64,000 bases of DNA from contig CASEDP010000004.1 in assembly GCA_949286835.1 (NCBI GenBank), positions 173,922 to 237,921 on the forward strand, written 5' to 3'. This document shows positions 17,285 through 26,982 of this stretch, in pieces. This DNA is from an uncultured Clostridia bacterium (GTDB lineage: Bacteria > Bacillota > Clostridia > Christensenellales > Borkfalkiaceae). The notes beneath the pieces are model-generated. The model did not search any database. It had not been told where the DNA came from and saw only the letters and a program-made list of their open reading frames with translations. The translations under genes were made by a program, and so were the position numbers. Numbering within the stretch: position 1 is the stretch's first letter; each line of letters begins with the position of its first letter.

Positions 17285-19318
17285 TCACATTATCTGAATT
17301 GCCTCCAGCACCTCAGAATATATCAGAGTGCCGTCGTCGAGATAGACGTCGAGCTGATATTCCGCGAACAGGTCGGATACGGAGAAGTATGCCACCTGCT
17401 CGCCCGCCTCCGCGGTCGAATAGCTTACCTGCTCCTCCCCGTCGCCGCTCAGGACGAGCGTCACCTCCCGCGCGTCGGGATTTTCAAGCGTGAACGTCAC
17501 CATAACCTCCATCTCGCCCGCCTCCCTTTCGAGGAAGGTGAAGACGACGACTGGCGTGGCGAACTCGCCTATGAACAGATAGTCATAGTTGTATTCGTCG
17601 CGTATTACCACGCTGTAAGTCCTGCCCGCCTCGAGATTTTCGAGCACGAGCAACCCGTCCTGCCCGCTGAGCTTGAGCTCGGAGAGCTGCCCGTCTATGT
17701 AGACGTCGTACAGCCTCGCCGTGCCCATTTCGCCTTCGAACTGCAGCGTGAGCGAGTTAAGCGTCTCCTCTGCGACGGTCGCCGTAAGCGTCGTCTCTAC
17801 GGGGTTGGTAGTGGCCTCCCTCTCGCTGAGTATTTCGCCGCGGTCGTCCTCTATCTGCAGCGTATATGCGGTTTCCGGCTCGAGCCCGGTGAAGTCGACG
17901 GTGAGATCGTCGCCGTAGTACTTCTTTATCTCCTCGCTCCTGCCGCCGCCCTCGAGGCGGAAGATGACGTACTGCCCCTCCGCCATATCTATTATCGCCT
18001 GCGTGTAGATCACCGTCTGCCTCGCCGACGCGGTGAAGTCATAGAACAGCATATACGGCGTCCCGATCACCTCGCGGTACAGCCAGTCGCCCGTCTCCGT
18101 GTCGTAGATGAATATGTCGTACTCCGCCTCGGGCATAAGCCCTACGAGCTCGAGAAGGGGATAGTCCGCCGCGAGAGAGGTCTCTGCGGGGTTGCCGTTT
18201 ATCGTCACCGCAAACGGCGTGTCGGGCACTTCCTCGAACTGCAACCATATGCTCTGCGGCATCACCGACTTTTCGACGACGGTCAGCGTCGGTTCGTAGG
18301 GGAGCGTCGAATATACCTCGGAGAAGAGCTGTTCGCCGCGGTCGTCATCTATCCGCACGGAATACTGCGCGTTCGGCTCGAGCCCCGTGATTTCAGCGGT
18401 GAGCTCCTCGCCGGCATACCTTGTAACCTGCTCCGATACGCCCTCGCCCTCGATATAGAACACTATGTGGTGCCCGTCGGGGATGACCATATACGCCTGC
18501 AACTCCAGCCGCGTCTGCCTTGCCGTCGCGCTGAAATCATAGAGCACCATATACGGCGTTTCGATCATCTCGCGATACAGCCAGTCGCCCGTCTCGGCGT
18601 CGGCAACGAGTATCTCGTACTCGCCTTCCGGCAAAAGTCCCTCTACCGCCAGCACGGGGAAGTCCTCGGACAGCGAACATTCGACGGGTTTGCCGTTCAG
18701 CGTTACTTTAAACTGCGTGTCGGGCACTTCTTCAAACTGTAGCAATATGCTCTGCGGCATCACCGACTTTTCCACCACTGTCAGCGTCGCCTCGTAGGGG
18801 AGAGTTGAATATACCTCGGAAAAGAGCTGTCCGCCCTCCCCGTCCTCTATCACGAAGAGATAGTCCGTCCCCGGCTGCAACCCCGCGAAACTGACGGAAT
18901 ATATGTCGTCTTTGGAGGAGAGCGGAATTTCGTCGACAAATCCCCCGCCCGAAACGGTCAGGACGAGCGAGGAACTGCCGACGTGCTCTATCTTAAAGTC
19001 GACGGAGATGCCCGTCATAGTCAGCACCGCCGCCAGAACGGTTATCTTTATTGCCATAGCCACGACGACCGCCGCGGCGATTACCGTTCCGCCCGCGACC
19101 GCGCAGACCACGGGGGCTATTCCCCCCGCGAGCAGCCTGTCGGTAAAAACGCGCGTCCTGCGCCTGGACGCGCCCGATTTCTTTTCGCCCTCGGAGGGAA
19201 ATTCGGGGGAGCGATAGACTTCTTCGCCGCGGAAATACTCTGCCGAGCGCCCGTGTTCGCGCGCGGCAGAATGTTCTTCATATCGCTTATTCTCGTCGGA
19301 AATGAAGTATTCCCGCAT
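17285..19318 (-). CDS. Membrane protein with tandemly duplicated Fn3-like extracellular units
   Basis: 677 residues. The first 60 are charged and cytoplasmic. Residues about 62-104 are strongly hydrophobic (one or two spans, rich in Ala and Val). The rest is extracellular and made of beta-sandwich-like blocks resembling fibronectin type III (GLQPGTDYLFVIED, GLEPNAQYSVRIDD, GLEPETAYTLQIED). A 166-residue unit is duplicated: QLFSEVYSTLPYE at 164 recurs at 330, with SVMPQSI and LQFEEVPDT blocks also repeated. A third, diverged copy follows. No enzyme motif is seen. The start has AGGGGAG 6-7 bases upstream. Function unknown; an adhesive or structural role is a guess. Confidence 0.75.
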   Translation of the reverse strand: MREYFISDENKRYEEHSAAREHGRSAEYFRGEEVYRSPEFPSEGEKKSGASRRRTRVFTDRLLAGGIAPVVCAVAGGTVIAAAVVVAMAIKITVLAAVLTMTGISVDFKIEHVGSSSLVLTVSGGGFVDEIPLSSKDDIYSVSFAGLQPGTDYLFVIEDGEGGQLFSEVYSTLPYEATLTVVEKSVMPQSILLQFEEVPDTQFKVTLNGKPVECSLSEDFPVLAVEGLLPEGEYEILVADAETGDWLYREMIETPYMVLYDFSATARQTRLELQAYMVIPDGHHIVFYIEGEGVSEQVTRYAGEELTAEITGLEPNAQYSVRIDDDRGEQLFSEVYSTLPYEPTLTVVEKSVMPQSIWLQFEEVPDTPFAVTINGNPAETSLAADYPLLELVGLMPEAEYDIFIYDTETGDWLYREVIGTPYMLFYDFTASARQTVIYTQAIIDMAEGQYVIFRLEGGGRSEEIKKYYGDDLTVDFTGLEPETAYTLQIEDDRGEILSEREATTNPVETTLTATVAEETLNSLTLQFEGEMGTARLYDVYIDGQLSELKLSGQDGLLVLENLEAGRTYSVVIRDEYNYDYLFIGEFATPVVVFTFLEREAGEMEVMVTFTLENPDAREVTLVLSGDGEEQVSYSTAEAGEQVAYFSVSDLFAEYQLDVYLDDGTLIYSEVLEAIQIM

Positions 19319-19471
19319 AATATCTCCCCTACTTTTATATCGTTTCCGCCCCTATTATAACATACATATCTGGCAATTACAATACCCCCCCCCGGTCAAA
19401 TTAGTCTCCGATTTTTTATCCCGCTTTGGCTGTCACACCTCTACAATCACCCCGAAGAAGTCGACACAAAA

Positions 19472-19511
19472 AAATAAGACGAACGAAGGTGAACTTCGGT
19501 TCGTCTTATTT
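19472..19511. other. Long hairpin, terminator-like
   Basis: A 13-bp perfect outer stem (aaataagacgaac / gttcgtcttattt) continued by an inner gaag/cttc pairing. A-rich and T-rich ends make it look like a bidirectional terminator. It stands in the same position relative to a TGGTGCACCTG sequence as the terminator of tRNA-Arg does at 22851-22880. Confidence 0.6.
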
Positions 19512-19516
19512 ACTTC

Positions 19517-19527
19517 TGGTGCACCTG
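19517..19527 (-). other. Match to tRNA-Arg 3' end, candidate attachment-site scar
   Basis: The 11 bases tggtgcacctg are identical to the last 11 bases (CCA end and acceptor stem) of tRNA-Arg(CCG) at 22884-22894, on the same strand and next to a terminator-like hairpin as there. Elements that integrate into tRNA 3' ends leave such a duplication at the far end. The match is short and no integrase gene remains. Confidence 0.35.
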
Positions 19528-20050
19528 TAAGGAGAGGCAAAGGCAACGTTTTTTTAGAGGACGGAGGAAACTCTGCCGCGACGGAATAGCATAAGCCCGC
19601 CGTGGGTTGCCCCGCATTAACCCGCTACCCCTTAACCCTCCTCTCCACACAGATTTGAAAAACAAGGCGGGCGTTGCGTCATTGATTTGTCAAATCAATG
19701 ACGCGCAGCGGCGAAGCGGCAGCCTCGAAAAATCGGGGCTGCCGCTTCGTTGGGTTTAGTGGATAAAAATGCTACCCATAATAATCTGTACGCAGAAAGA
19801 TTATTTTCGCTTAACACTAAAAGTTTCGCCGTCGCTACTTACTCAAGAAGTTGGCGTAACAGCGTCCCAATTTGAAAGTTGATTAGATTGTATCATAAAT
19901 AATGCTACATTGTAAACCGTTTAACATTTTTTATTATCTCTCGCGCCAGCTTCTGTACCTGTCATACAGTGGCAATACTTACTAGTTTTTACCGACGGAT
20001 TGCAACTGTCACATATTTTTATGGACACTATTTTCAGGGAGGGTAAAATT

Positions 20051-20208
20051 TTGCACCCTTACTTGCACTCTTGCGTTTTATAGTCAAAAAAGCTGTATTT
20101 ATGGCTATTTTTGCATCAAATTTGGTAATTTACCGTAAAGTAAGGGTGCAAAGCCTCTAAAGAAATCACGCTATATTTTTGGTAGATCTCTAAAATGCGC
20201 AAGAGTGC
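20051..20208. repeat. Nested inverted repeats upstream of the nuclease-like gene's stop
   Basis: ttgcacccttac (20051-20062) pairs with gtaagggtgcaa (20140-20151), and gcactcttgcg (20065-20075) pairs with cgcaagagtgc (20198-20208). The two pairs interlock (a, b, a', b'), so they could form alternative hairpins or a pseudoknot, or be element ends. They lie just downstream of the gene ending at 20229. Confidence 0.55.
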
Positions 20209-20228
20209 CAACTTTTTTGGTTCCAAAC

Positions 20229-21515
20229 TCATACTAACAATTCCCGCAATTCCTTCATTTTTTTGCAGCCAAAGAAATCATCCAATTTCCCGTCCAACGT
20301 CATGCGCCGCTCTTCGGTGAGTTTCCCATAGCGCTCCACTTCGGGAAGGAGAACAACGTGGACAAGGGAACAAAATCTGTTCTTCCCCTCGACCGTCTGA
20401 TGAAAAAGTGTCGCAAACTGCCGCTGTTTATCCGTCCAATCGGCGGGATTTCCGCTTGTATTTTCCATGAACAATGTGATATCCACATCTCCTTTCATGG
20501 CCGCAAGCCGAATGAGGACAGGATAGCTGTCCTTCCCTGCAAGAAAGCTTTCGCCGAAAAAAGAACGTATCTTCTCCGTGATAAACTCAAGGCGGGTATC
20601 CGTCTCGTTGAGGAAACTTATTTGCCCGAATTGCGCTGAATAATCGTCCAGCTTGTCCTTGCAGTAATTGATGATATCGGCAAGACCGTCCATGACGTAT
20701 GCCATCAAGAGTTCAAGCTCATTCTTATACTGGCGCGCAATGCTTTTGCATTTTGAAAAAAGCTCCGGGTTATTTTTCAAAATCTGCGTATCCACCATTT
20801 CAACATAATCCTCCATCAAAAATTTCAGTTTCCTATCTTTTTCGCTTCTGCCGAGCTTTCCTATCACATTTTTCAAGATTTTCAAGATTGTTGTGTAGGA
20901 GTAGACGCACCAATGATCTTTATATTGATTGACTAGCCTTCCGTCTTTTAACTCTAATTCGTACGGCAAATCGCCCTCAGGAGTCAAGTAGACATAAATC
21001 TTTTTCCAACCGTCTTCCTTATACTTTTGATTGACGTCATCTTCATACGCTTGTAGTTGCGCGTCATGCGTCGTCGTTCCGACTTTGTTTTCAATGACAA
21101 TCACGATTTTTTCTTCAACGCATTCGATCAAAATATCAATCCGACGCTCTTGCGAAATTAAACACTCTTCCGTTAAAACGTTTATCTTTTTTGCATTTAG
21201 AAGCGGTATAAAATCATTGATCGAATGAAACCCGATCTCAGCTAAAATTTCAGAATTACTGCGATGTCCGCCCTCCGCATTTTCGTTGAACAGCAATTCC
21301 AGCCAAGCCTTTAAAAAGGCATTGTCCAAATCGTGCTGCTTGCCCTTATAGGGTGTTAAGAGCCAGGCAAAAAATGCCGAATGTTTGACTTCCTGCCGCG
21401 CCATTCCGACGGCAGAAAAAATATTCATCCCCTTCGTTTCAGTTTCCCGGATTTTACCAAGCTCTTCTGCGAGGGCATCCATTCTCTTCACCAATGTCTG
21501 TTCTTCCTGTGTCAT
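20229..21515 (-). CDS. PD-(D/E)XK nuclease superfamily protein
   Basis: 428 residues from ATG 21515, with GGGAG 6 bases upstream. An N-terminal helical region with FFAWLLTPYKGKQHDLDNAFLKAWLELLF is typical of the PDDEXK_4 proteins linked to defence and mobile DNA. The catalytic core reads RRIDILIE...KIVIVIENKVG, giving the D..(E)xK ligands, followed by QLQAYEDDV. C-terminal half is helical, with no other domain recognised. The gene is AT-richer than its neighbours and lies in an island next to tRNA-Arg, which suggests transfer. A restriction or phage-defence role is possible but not shown. Confidence 0.75.
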   Translation of the reverse strand: MTQEEQTLVKRMDALAEELGKIRETETKGMNIFSAVGMARQEVKHSAFFAWLLTPYKGKQHDLDNAFLKAWLELLFNENAEGGHRSNSEILAEIGFHSINDFIPLLNAKKINVLTEECLISQERRIDILIECVEEKIVIVIENKVGTTTHDAQLQAYEDDVNQKYKEDGWKKIYVYLTPEGDLPYELELKDGRLVNQYKDHWCVYSYTTILKILKNVIGKLGRSEKDRKLKFLMEDYVEMVDTQILKNNPELFSKCKSIARQYKNELELLMAYVMDGLADIINYCKDKLDDYSAQFGQISFLNETDTRLEFITEKIRSFFGESFLAGKDSYPVLIRLAAMKGDVDITLFMENTSGNPADWTDKQRQFATLFHQTVEGKNRFCSLVHVVLLPEVERYGKLTEERRMTLDGKLDDFFGCKKMKELRELLV

Positions 21516-21741
21516 ACTGTCTCCCTTACAGTTCCTTAAACTTTTTCCATATATTGACGAGTGCGTAGGTATCAAGCCCGCAATATGGAAGCAGATCGAA
21601 ACATGCTTTCATCCATGATATTAAATCTGGTGCGACAAATTTGGTACTTCTCGATTATATCATAATTAAATTCGTTTTTCAAGATAGTCTTAGTGAATAT
21701 TATGTTCATAATAATTATATATCTATTCAAAGGATTGCGCT

Positions 21742-22154
21742 ATGAAAATAAATAAAGCTTCAAAAGACACTGTATCTGTCAAATCGCTAATAAAAAACAA
21801 TTTCCATTATGCTCATTTGCTAAGTCTCTCAGGAAACGACTCTGATATCTCTGAAATCATAACTATACTGACTGATTTAGGATTTAGTGAAAAAAGGCGT
21901 GGGATATTTTTAGAGAGGTCTATGAACAATCTGAAGTCGGAACTTTATATCCGGTAAAAGTCACATTGTTGCCACCGTTTTTTTGGTTGAATCAAGCAAA
22001 AAAAGAAAAGTATCTGCATGATTTAATGGAAGCCGATAAGTTGATGCAATCAAAAGCAATTTACGTTTACTCTCCCGATTTCGATTTTTCGGAAATATTG
22101 CTTGAATCAAATAACGATCTGATTCAAAATAAAGAATGGTATGTGATTTATTGA
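21742..22154 (+). pseudogene. Small island gene of unknown function, broken by a frameshift
   Basis: Two frames overlap at a run of six A (21890-21895). The first encodes 71 residues from ATG 21742 and the second continues from about 21891 to a stop at 22154. One extra A would join them into a 137-residue protein reading LGFSEKKAWDIFREVYEQ across the junction. The two halves share composition and the join is smooth, so a recent deletion or an assembly error is likely. The family is unknown to me. Upstream DNA is AT-rich; no clear ribosome site was found. Confidence 0.6.
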
Positions 22155-22169
22155 CTTTTAAGCATTCTT

Positions 22170-22368
22170 GATGCGGGTGGCAGGAGCTTTCGCTTCGCAA
22201 AAAAGAAATGAGAGAGAATAAGTTATTTTGACAAAATCGTTGCTTCGTTTCTTTGAACCGTTCGCCTGCGCGGTTTTTTGCAAATGCGATGCTTTCCTAA
22301 GGCTCACGGTTCTCGTCGCGGGTCATCCGGACAAACATAAAAAGAGAGTTGGGTTCAACTCTCTTTTT
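22170..22368. repeat. About 200-bp repeat, copy 1, ending in a hairpin
   Basis: Diverged direct copy of 22683-22880. Shared blocks are gatgcgggtg, ctttcgct, gaaccgttcgcct, ttttgcaaatg, ctcacggtt, cgtcgcgggtcatccgga and the final hairpin aaaaagagagtt...aactctcttttt (22339-22368). Here no tRNA follows; instead gtgcgggtagcgggtgac follows, which has tRNA-like flavour but no foldable tRNA that I could find. Confidence 0.75.
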
Positions 22369-22624
22369 GTGCGGGTAGCGGGTGACAGGACTGTAAGGAA
22401 CGCCCGAAGGGCGTGACGGAATAGCGAGGAGCCTACCCGCGTAAGCCCTACCCTGCGACGAGCGTTTCGCTGATAGGCTCGTTTATCCTTTCCTCTTTTT
22501 CTGCAAGCCGCGACATCACTCAAAAGCCGCTTTCCTATTCTTTCAATTATCCTGCTTTGAGTGACCCATATTTCGGACTATCCTGATCACACGCACATAA
22601 GCGGCGCTGCAAAAACGTGACGAA

Positions 22625-22657
22625 AAAAACAGATGAGCAAAACTCATCTGATTTTTT
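22625..22657. terminator. Hairpin with A and T flanks
   Basis: aaaaaaCAGATGAG / CTCATCTGattttttg: an 8-bp stem with a 5-base loop, A-run before and T-run after, so it could end transcripts from either side. It lies between the two copies of the 200-bp repeat. Confidence 0.55.
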
Positions 22658-22682
22658 GCGACCGTATAGCCAGCCGCGAACT

Positions 22683-22880
22683 GATGCGGGTGACCGGGGC
22701 TTTCGCTGCGCGAAAAGAAAATGCAATGATGATCTTTCCTTATATCATTATCCCTGCTTGCATTTTCTGAACCGTTCGCCTACACACTTTTTGCAAATGA
22801 GCTACTTATCTAAGACTCACGGTTTTCGTCGCGGGTCATCCGGACCAACAAAAAAGAGAGTTGGGTTCAACTCTCTTTTT
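22683..22880. repeat. About 200-bp repeat, copy 2, ending in the tRNA-Arg terminator
   Basis: Second copy of the element at 22170-22368, offset by 513 bases. The middle part diverges most (gaaaagaaaatgcaatg against aaaaagaaatgagag) but both keep an inverted repeat there. The last 30 bases are identical in both copies and form the terminator of tRNA-Arg. Confidence 0.75.
22851..22880 (-). terminator. Terminator of tRNA-Arg
   Basis: A perfect 12-bp stem (aaaaagagagtt / aactctcttttt) with a 6-base loop, 3 bases beyond the tRNA 3' end; the minus-strand product ends in a T-run. Confidence 0.8.
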
Positions 22881-22883
22881 CGT

Positions 22884-22960
22884 TGGTGCACCTGAATGGA
22901 TTTGAACCATCGGCACCGAGCGTCGGAGGCTCGTGCTCTATCCAGCTGAGCTACAGGTGC
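22884..22960 (-). tRNA. tRNA-Arg (anticodon CCG)
   Basis: A 77-base cloverleaf on the minus strand: acceptor GCACCTG/CAGGTGC, D-arm GCTC..GAGC, anticodon arm CGAGC-CTCCGAC-GCTCG with anticodon CCG, T-arm with GGTTCAAATCC, and an encoded CCA end. It reads CGG Arg codons. Its 3' end borders the island described at 19.5-22.9 kb. Confidence 0.95.
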
Positions 22961-23062
22961 ATATCTTTCGCCCTCCGCGATTTCCGCGCGGCGGGCTTTT
23001 ACGTCCGTTGCAGATATTATATGCTCTGCCGCATACTTTTTGCAACAGTTTATTGCCGTTTT

Positions 23063-24277
23063 TTATGGCTTTTTTGCATATGCGGCGACAATTCTCTTTA
23101 AAATTCCTACGACCTTCTGCATATCCTGCACGGCTATAAACTCGTTGAGCCCGTGCGCATTCCTGCCGCCCGTACAGATGTTGGGGCAGGGCAGCCCCAT
23201 ATATGAGAGCTGCGAACCGTCCGTACCGCCCCTTATCGGCTGGGTTATGGGCTCTACCCCCTCCGCACGCATTGCCGCCTGCACGTTCTCGACAAGGTGC
23301 ATATGCGGCGCAATGACCTCCGCGCAGTTGCGGTACTGCTCCTTCAGCGATATCTTTACCCTGTCGCCGTGCATCTTATTATACTTCTGCGCCACGGCGA
23401 GGGCAAAAGCCTTGCGCCCTTCAAATTTCTTGGCGTCGTGATCGCGGATTATGCCGTGCAGCACGCACTTTTCCACTCCGCCTTCGACGGACATTATGAA
23501 ATAATACCCCTCTCTGCCCTCGGTTGTTTCCGGACGCTCCGATGCGGGAAATTCCGACATTATGTCGTTTGCGATTGCAACGGCGTTTATCATTCTGCCC
23601 TTTGCCTGTCCGGGGTGAATATTTACGCCTGTAACCTCTATCTCGAAACTTGCGCCGTTGAATGTTTCATACGAAATTTCGCCCAGCTCCTCTCCGTCCA
23701 CCGTATATGCGAACTGACAGCCGAACTTTTCCACGTCAAAGAGCGCCGCGCCGTGACCTATCTCCTCGTCGGGGGTAAAGGCTATTCCTATCCTGCCGTG
23801 CTTTATTTCGGGATGATTTACAAGATATTCGGCAAGCGTCATTATCTCCGCGACGCCCGCCTTGTCGTCCGCGCCGAGCACGGTTGTGCCGTCCGAAGTT
23901 ATTACGTCCTTGCCTGTATAGCCGTTCAGTTCGGGAAACCTTTCAGGCGAGATGACGCCGCTTGGCAGCACTATGTCGCCGCCGCGGTAATTGCGGTGCA
24001 CCATAGGCTTTACGCCATAGCCTTTGGGCTTTGACACCACGTCGAGGTGGGCGATGAAGCCTATCGCCGTCGCCCCCTCGCAGTTGGCGGGGATATGGGA
24101 ATATACATAGGCGTTTTCCGTGACCTCCGCCTCCAGCCCCAGCCCCTTCAGCTCCTCGCAAAGAAGCCTTGCAAGGTCGTGCTGACAGGGCGTCGAAGGG
24201 GTGACGTCAAAGTTATTTTCGTCGCTGGGCGTATCTACCCTGACATAGCGCAAGAACCTGCTCTCTACGCTCTCCAT
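23063..24277 (-). CDS. pepT: Peptidase T (tripeptide aminopeptidase)
   Basis: 404 residues from ATG 24277, 8 bases after GGAGG; the ATG at 24283 is only 2 bases from it. It is an M20B metallopeptidase: the first metal His lies in GFIAHLDVVS, the bridging Asp in LGADDKAG, the catalytic Glu pair in FTPDEEIGHGA, and later ligands in TVDGEELG and GGTDGSQLSYMGLPCPNICTGG. It removes the N-terminal residue from tripeptides in the cytoplasm using two zinc ions. The DUF4250 gene lies just upstream on the same strand (13-base gap), so they may be cotranscribed. Confidence 0.95.
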   Translation of the reverse strand: MESVESRFLRYVRVDTPSDENNFDVTPSTPCQHDLARLLCEELKGLGLEAEVTENAYVYSHIPANCEGATAIGFIAHLDVVSKPKGYGVKPMVHRNYRGGDIVLPSGVISPERFPELNGYTGKDVITSDGTTVLGADDKAGVAEIMTLAEYLVNHPEIKHGRIGIAFTPDEEIGHGAALFDVEKFGCQFAYTVDGEELGEISYETFNGASFEIEVTGVNIHPGQAKGRMINAVAIANDIMSEFPASERPETTEGREGYYFIMSVEGGVEKCVLHGIIRDHDAKKFEGRKAFALAVAQKYNKMHGDRVKISLKEQYRNCAEVIAPHMHLVENVQAAMRAEGVEPITQPIRGGTDGSQLSYMGLPCPNICTGGRNAHGLNEFIAVQDMQKVVGILKRIVAAYAKKP

Positions 24278-24290
24278 AATCATTGCCTCC

Positions 24291-25649
<1,359 letters not shown>

Positions 25650-25662
25650 TTGCCCCCCCCTC

Positions 25663-25678
25663 TGCTGCACGTGAAACA
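25663..25678. promoter_or_regulatory. parS site
   Basis: tgctgcacgtgaaaca differs from the Firmicutes parS consensus TGTTNCACGTGAAACA at one position. It lies between the mnmA stop and its terminator, about 4.5 kb from parB. Spo0J/ParB should nucleate here for origin segregation. Confidence 0.75.
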
Positions 25679-25725
25679 TTTTCGCCGCATTGGGCTCGCT
25701 TTAAAACCATACTGACAAGATTATA

Positions 25726-25768
25726 TGCAGCCGCGGGCTCTTTAGTTAAGAGCCCGCGACTGCATTTT
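25726..25768 (+). terminator. Terminator of mnmA
   Basis: A long stem (tgcag-ccgcgggctc with gagcccgcg-actgca, one bulge) followed by TTTTCG. Confidence 0.8.
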
Positions 25769-26084
25769 CGTCGGCTGTAATTGATTGCGGCATATGCGGC
25801 GGCTATTGCAAATTGAGCGGCACATATGCGGCAACTATCATTATTATAGGGGCGATAAAAAACAGCTTAAAATGGGCGGCGAAAGGCGACAAAAACAGCT
25901 TAAAATGGGGCGGCGGAAATTCGCAGAATTTCCGCCGCCCCTGCTCTTTACTCTGTGTTGCCCTTTACGCCATTTAATTGACGTTTTGCCGCTCTGCTTT
26001 CCTACCGCCCGCGCATTGGCGCCCATAATTTTGGAGATTCGCAGCACTCTCCGCGGGTTCGGCAACGTACGTTATTGCTCACCC
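25769..26084. other. Intergenic region with a short direct repeat and a hairpin
   Basis: Contains a 25-base unit (gcgayaaaaa...cttaaaatggg) twice, at 25852-25876 and 25886-25910, and right after it a strong hairpin (ggggcggcggaaatt 25907-25921 with aatttccgccgcccc 25927-25941). No gene seen. Confidence 0.55.
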
Positions 26085-26249
26085 CTATAGCCCCATACGA
26101 CGGTGCCGGAGCCATTCCGGCCGTTTTCCCACCCTGCGGGCTGACTTGCCGTCCTGCCCGTTCGTGCACGCCGTAAAAGCAACGACCGCCCCGCCCGTCG
26201 CCGCAACTATAAGCGAAAGGAGCGCCGCCGCGAATTTTCTCATATTCAT
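26085..26249 (-). CDS. Short lipoprotein, probably a truncated collagen-like lipoprotein
   Basis: 54 residues from ATG 26249, with GGAGG 6 bases upstream. The type II signal peptide is good (AALLSLIVAATGGAVVAFTAC, lipobox FTAC). Just after the Cys comes NGQDGKSA, which in clostridial lipoproteins normally opens a longer GKSAYELAV..NGF..GTE.EWL domain. Here the frame becomes RRVGKRPEWLRHRR and stops. A frameshift remnant is likely; the signal peptide and ribosome site are intact, so a small lipopeptide may still be made. Confidence 0.5.
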   Translation of the reverse strand: MNMRKFAAALLSLIVAATGGAVVAFTACTNGQDGKSARRVGKRPEWLRHRRMGL

Positions 26250-26333
26250 AGTGCACCTCCGCATATTCCCGTTTATTATATCATAAGCCGCATAATAAAT
26301 CAATATTGACAGAAAAAATATGCCGTCGTTAAT

Positions 26334-26363
26334 GTATAAATACCATCACGGCGGGCAATAAAC
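26334..26363 (+). promoter_or_regulatory. Candidate sigma-F promoter of spoIIR
   Basis: GTATA (26334-26338), 15 bases, GGCAATAAAC (26354-26363), close to the B. subtilis forespore sigma-F pattern GYWTA-N15-GGNRANANTW. spoIIR is sigma-F dependent in B. subtilis. The match is by eye. Confidence 0.45.
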
Positions 26364-26397
26364 TGTGCGTAAGAAAAATCTGTGAGGGCATTTATAG

Positions 26398-26931
26398 ATG
26401 AAAAATTTCTGCATAACTTTTTTTGCTTTAATCATAATAATTGCAACGGTATTGTTTGCAGGCGCAGCCGACGTGAACGCGGAGGGCGCGGATAACGACT
26501 ATCTCCGCATACACGTCAGGGCGAACTCCAACTCGGCAATCGACCAGCAGGTAAAGTACGAGGTCAAGGACGAGGTCGTGGAATTTATCACGCCCTATGT
26601 CGCCGAATGTGTGACTAAAAACAGGGCGATTGAAGTTATGCGCTCACTCCTTCCCGACATTGAAAAGGTATGCGAAGCCGCCCTTGAAGAGCGCGGATAT
26701 ACCTATGGCGCACGCGCCGACATACGCGCCGAAGACTTCCCCACGAGGGTTTACGACGGCGTGACGTTAGAGGCGGGCGTATATGACGCGCTGATTGTCG
26801 AGCTGGGCACGGGCGAGGGCGACAACTGGTGGTGCGTAATCTATCCCCCTCTCTGCTTCACCGCGGCGAGCTGCGACGTCGAATACCGCTCTTTAATCTA
26901 CGACATAATTGATAAATTTTTTAATAGATAG
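26398..26931 (+). CDS. spoIIR: Stage II sporulation protein R
   Basis: 177 residues with an N-terminal signal segment (about 5-28). The mature part has the SpoIIR hallmarks: LRIHVRANSNSAIDQQVKYEVKDEV, FPTRVYDGVTLEAGVYDALIVELGTGEGDNWWCVIYPPLCF. SpoIIR is secreted by the forespore across the septum and triggers SpoIIGA to cleave pro-sigma-E in the mother cell. A forespore-type promoter lies upstream, and sleB follows after about 50 bases on the same strand. Confidence 0.95.
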   Translation: MKNFCITFFALIIIIATVLFAGAADVNAEGADNDYLRIHVRANSNSAIDQQVKYEVKDEVVEFITPYVAECVTKNRAIEVMRSLLPDIEKVCEAALEERGYTYGARADIRAEDFPTRVYDGVTLEAGVYDALIVELGTGEGDNWWCVIYPPLCFTAASCDVEYRSLIYDIIDKFFNR

Positions 26932-26982
26932 AGCTTCCGCCTACCCTGCTTTTCTGCGGCTAAAGCGGAGCAAGGAGGAATG

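Larger units (their letters stand above)
19319..20228. other. 910-base intergenic region, edge of a tRNA-linked island
   Basis: Holds a long hairpin (19472-19511), an 11-base match to the 3' end of tRNA-Arg (19517-19527), GC-rich inverted blocks near 19690-19760, an AT-rich stretch (19750-20040) and nested inverted repeats (20051-20208). No credible gene was seen. Confidence 0.55.

Noticed and set aside
22339..22440. A second tRNA next to the first 200-bp repeat
   Set aside because: The sequence after the hairpin has tRNA-like words but no acceptor pairing, anticodon arm or T-arm could be built.
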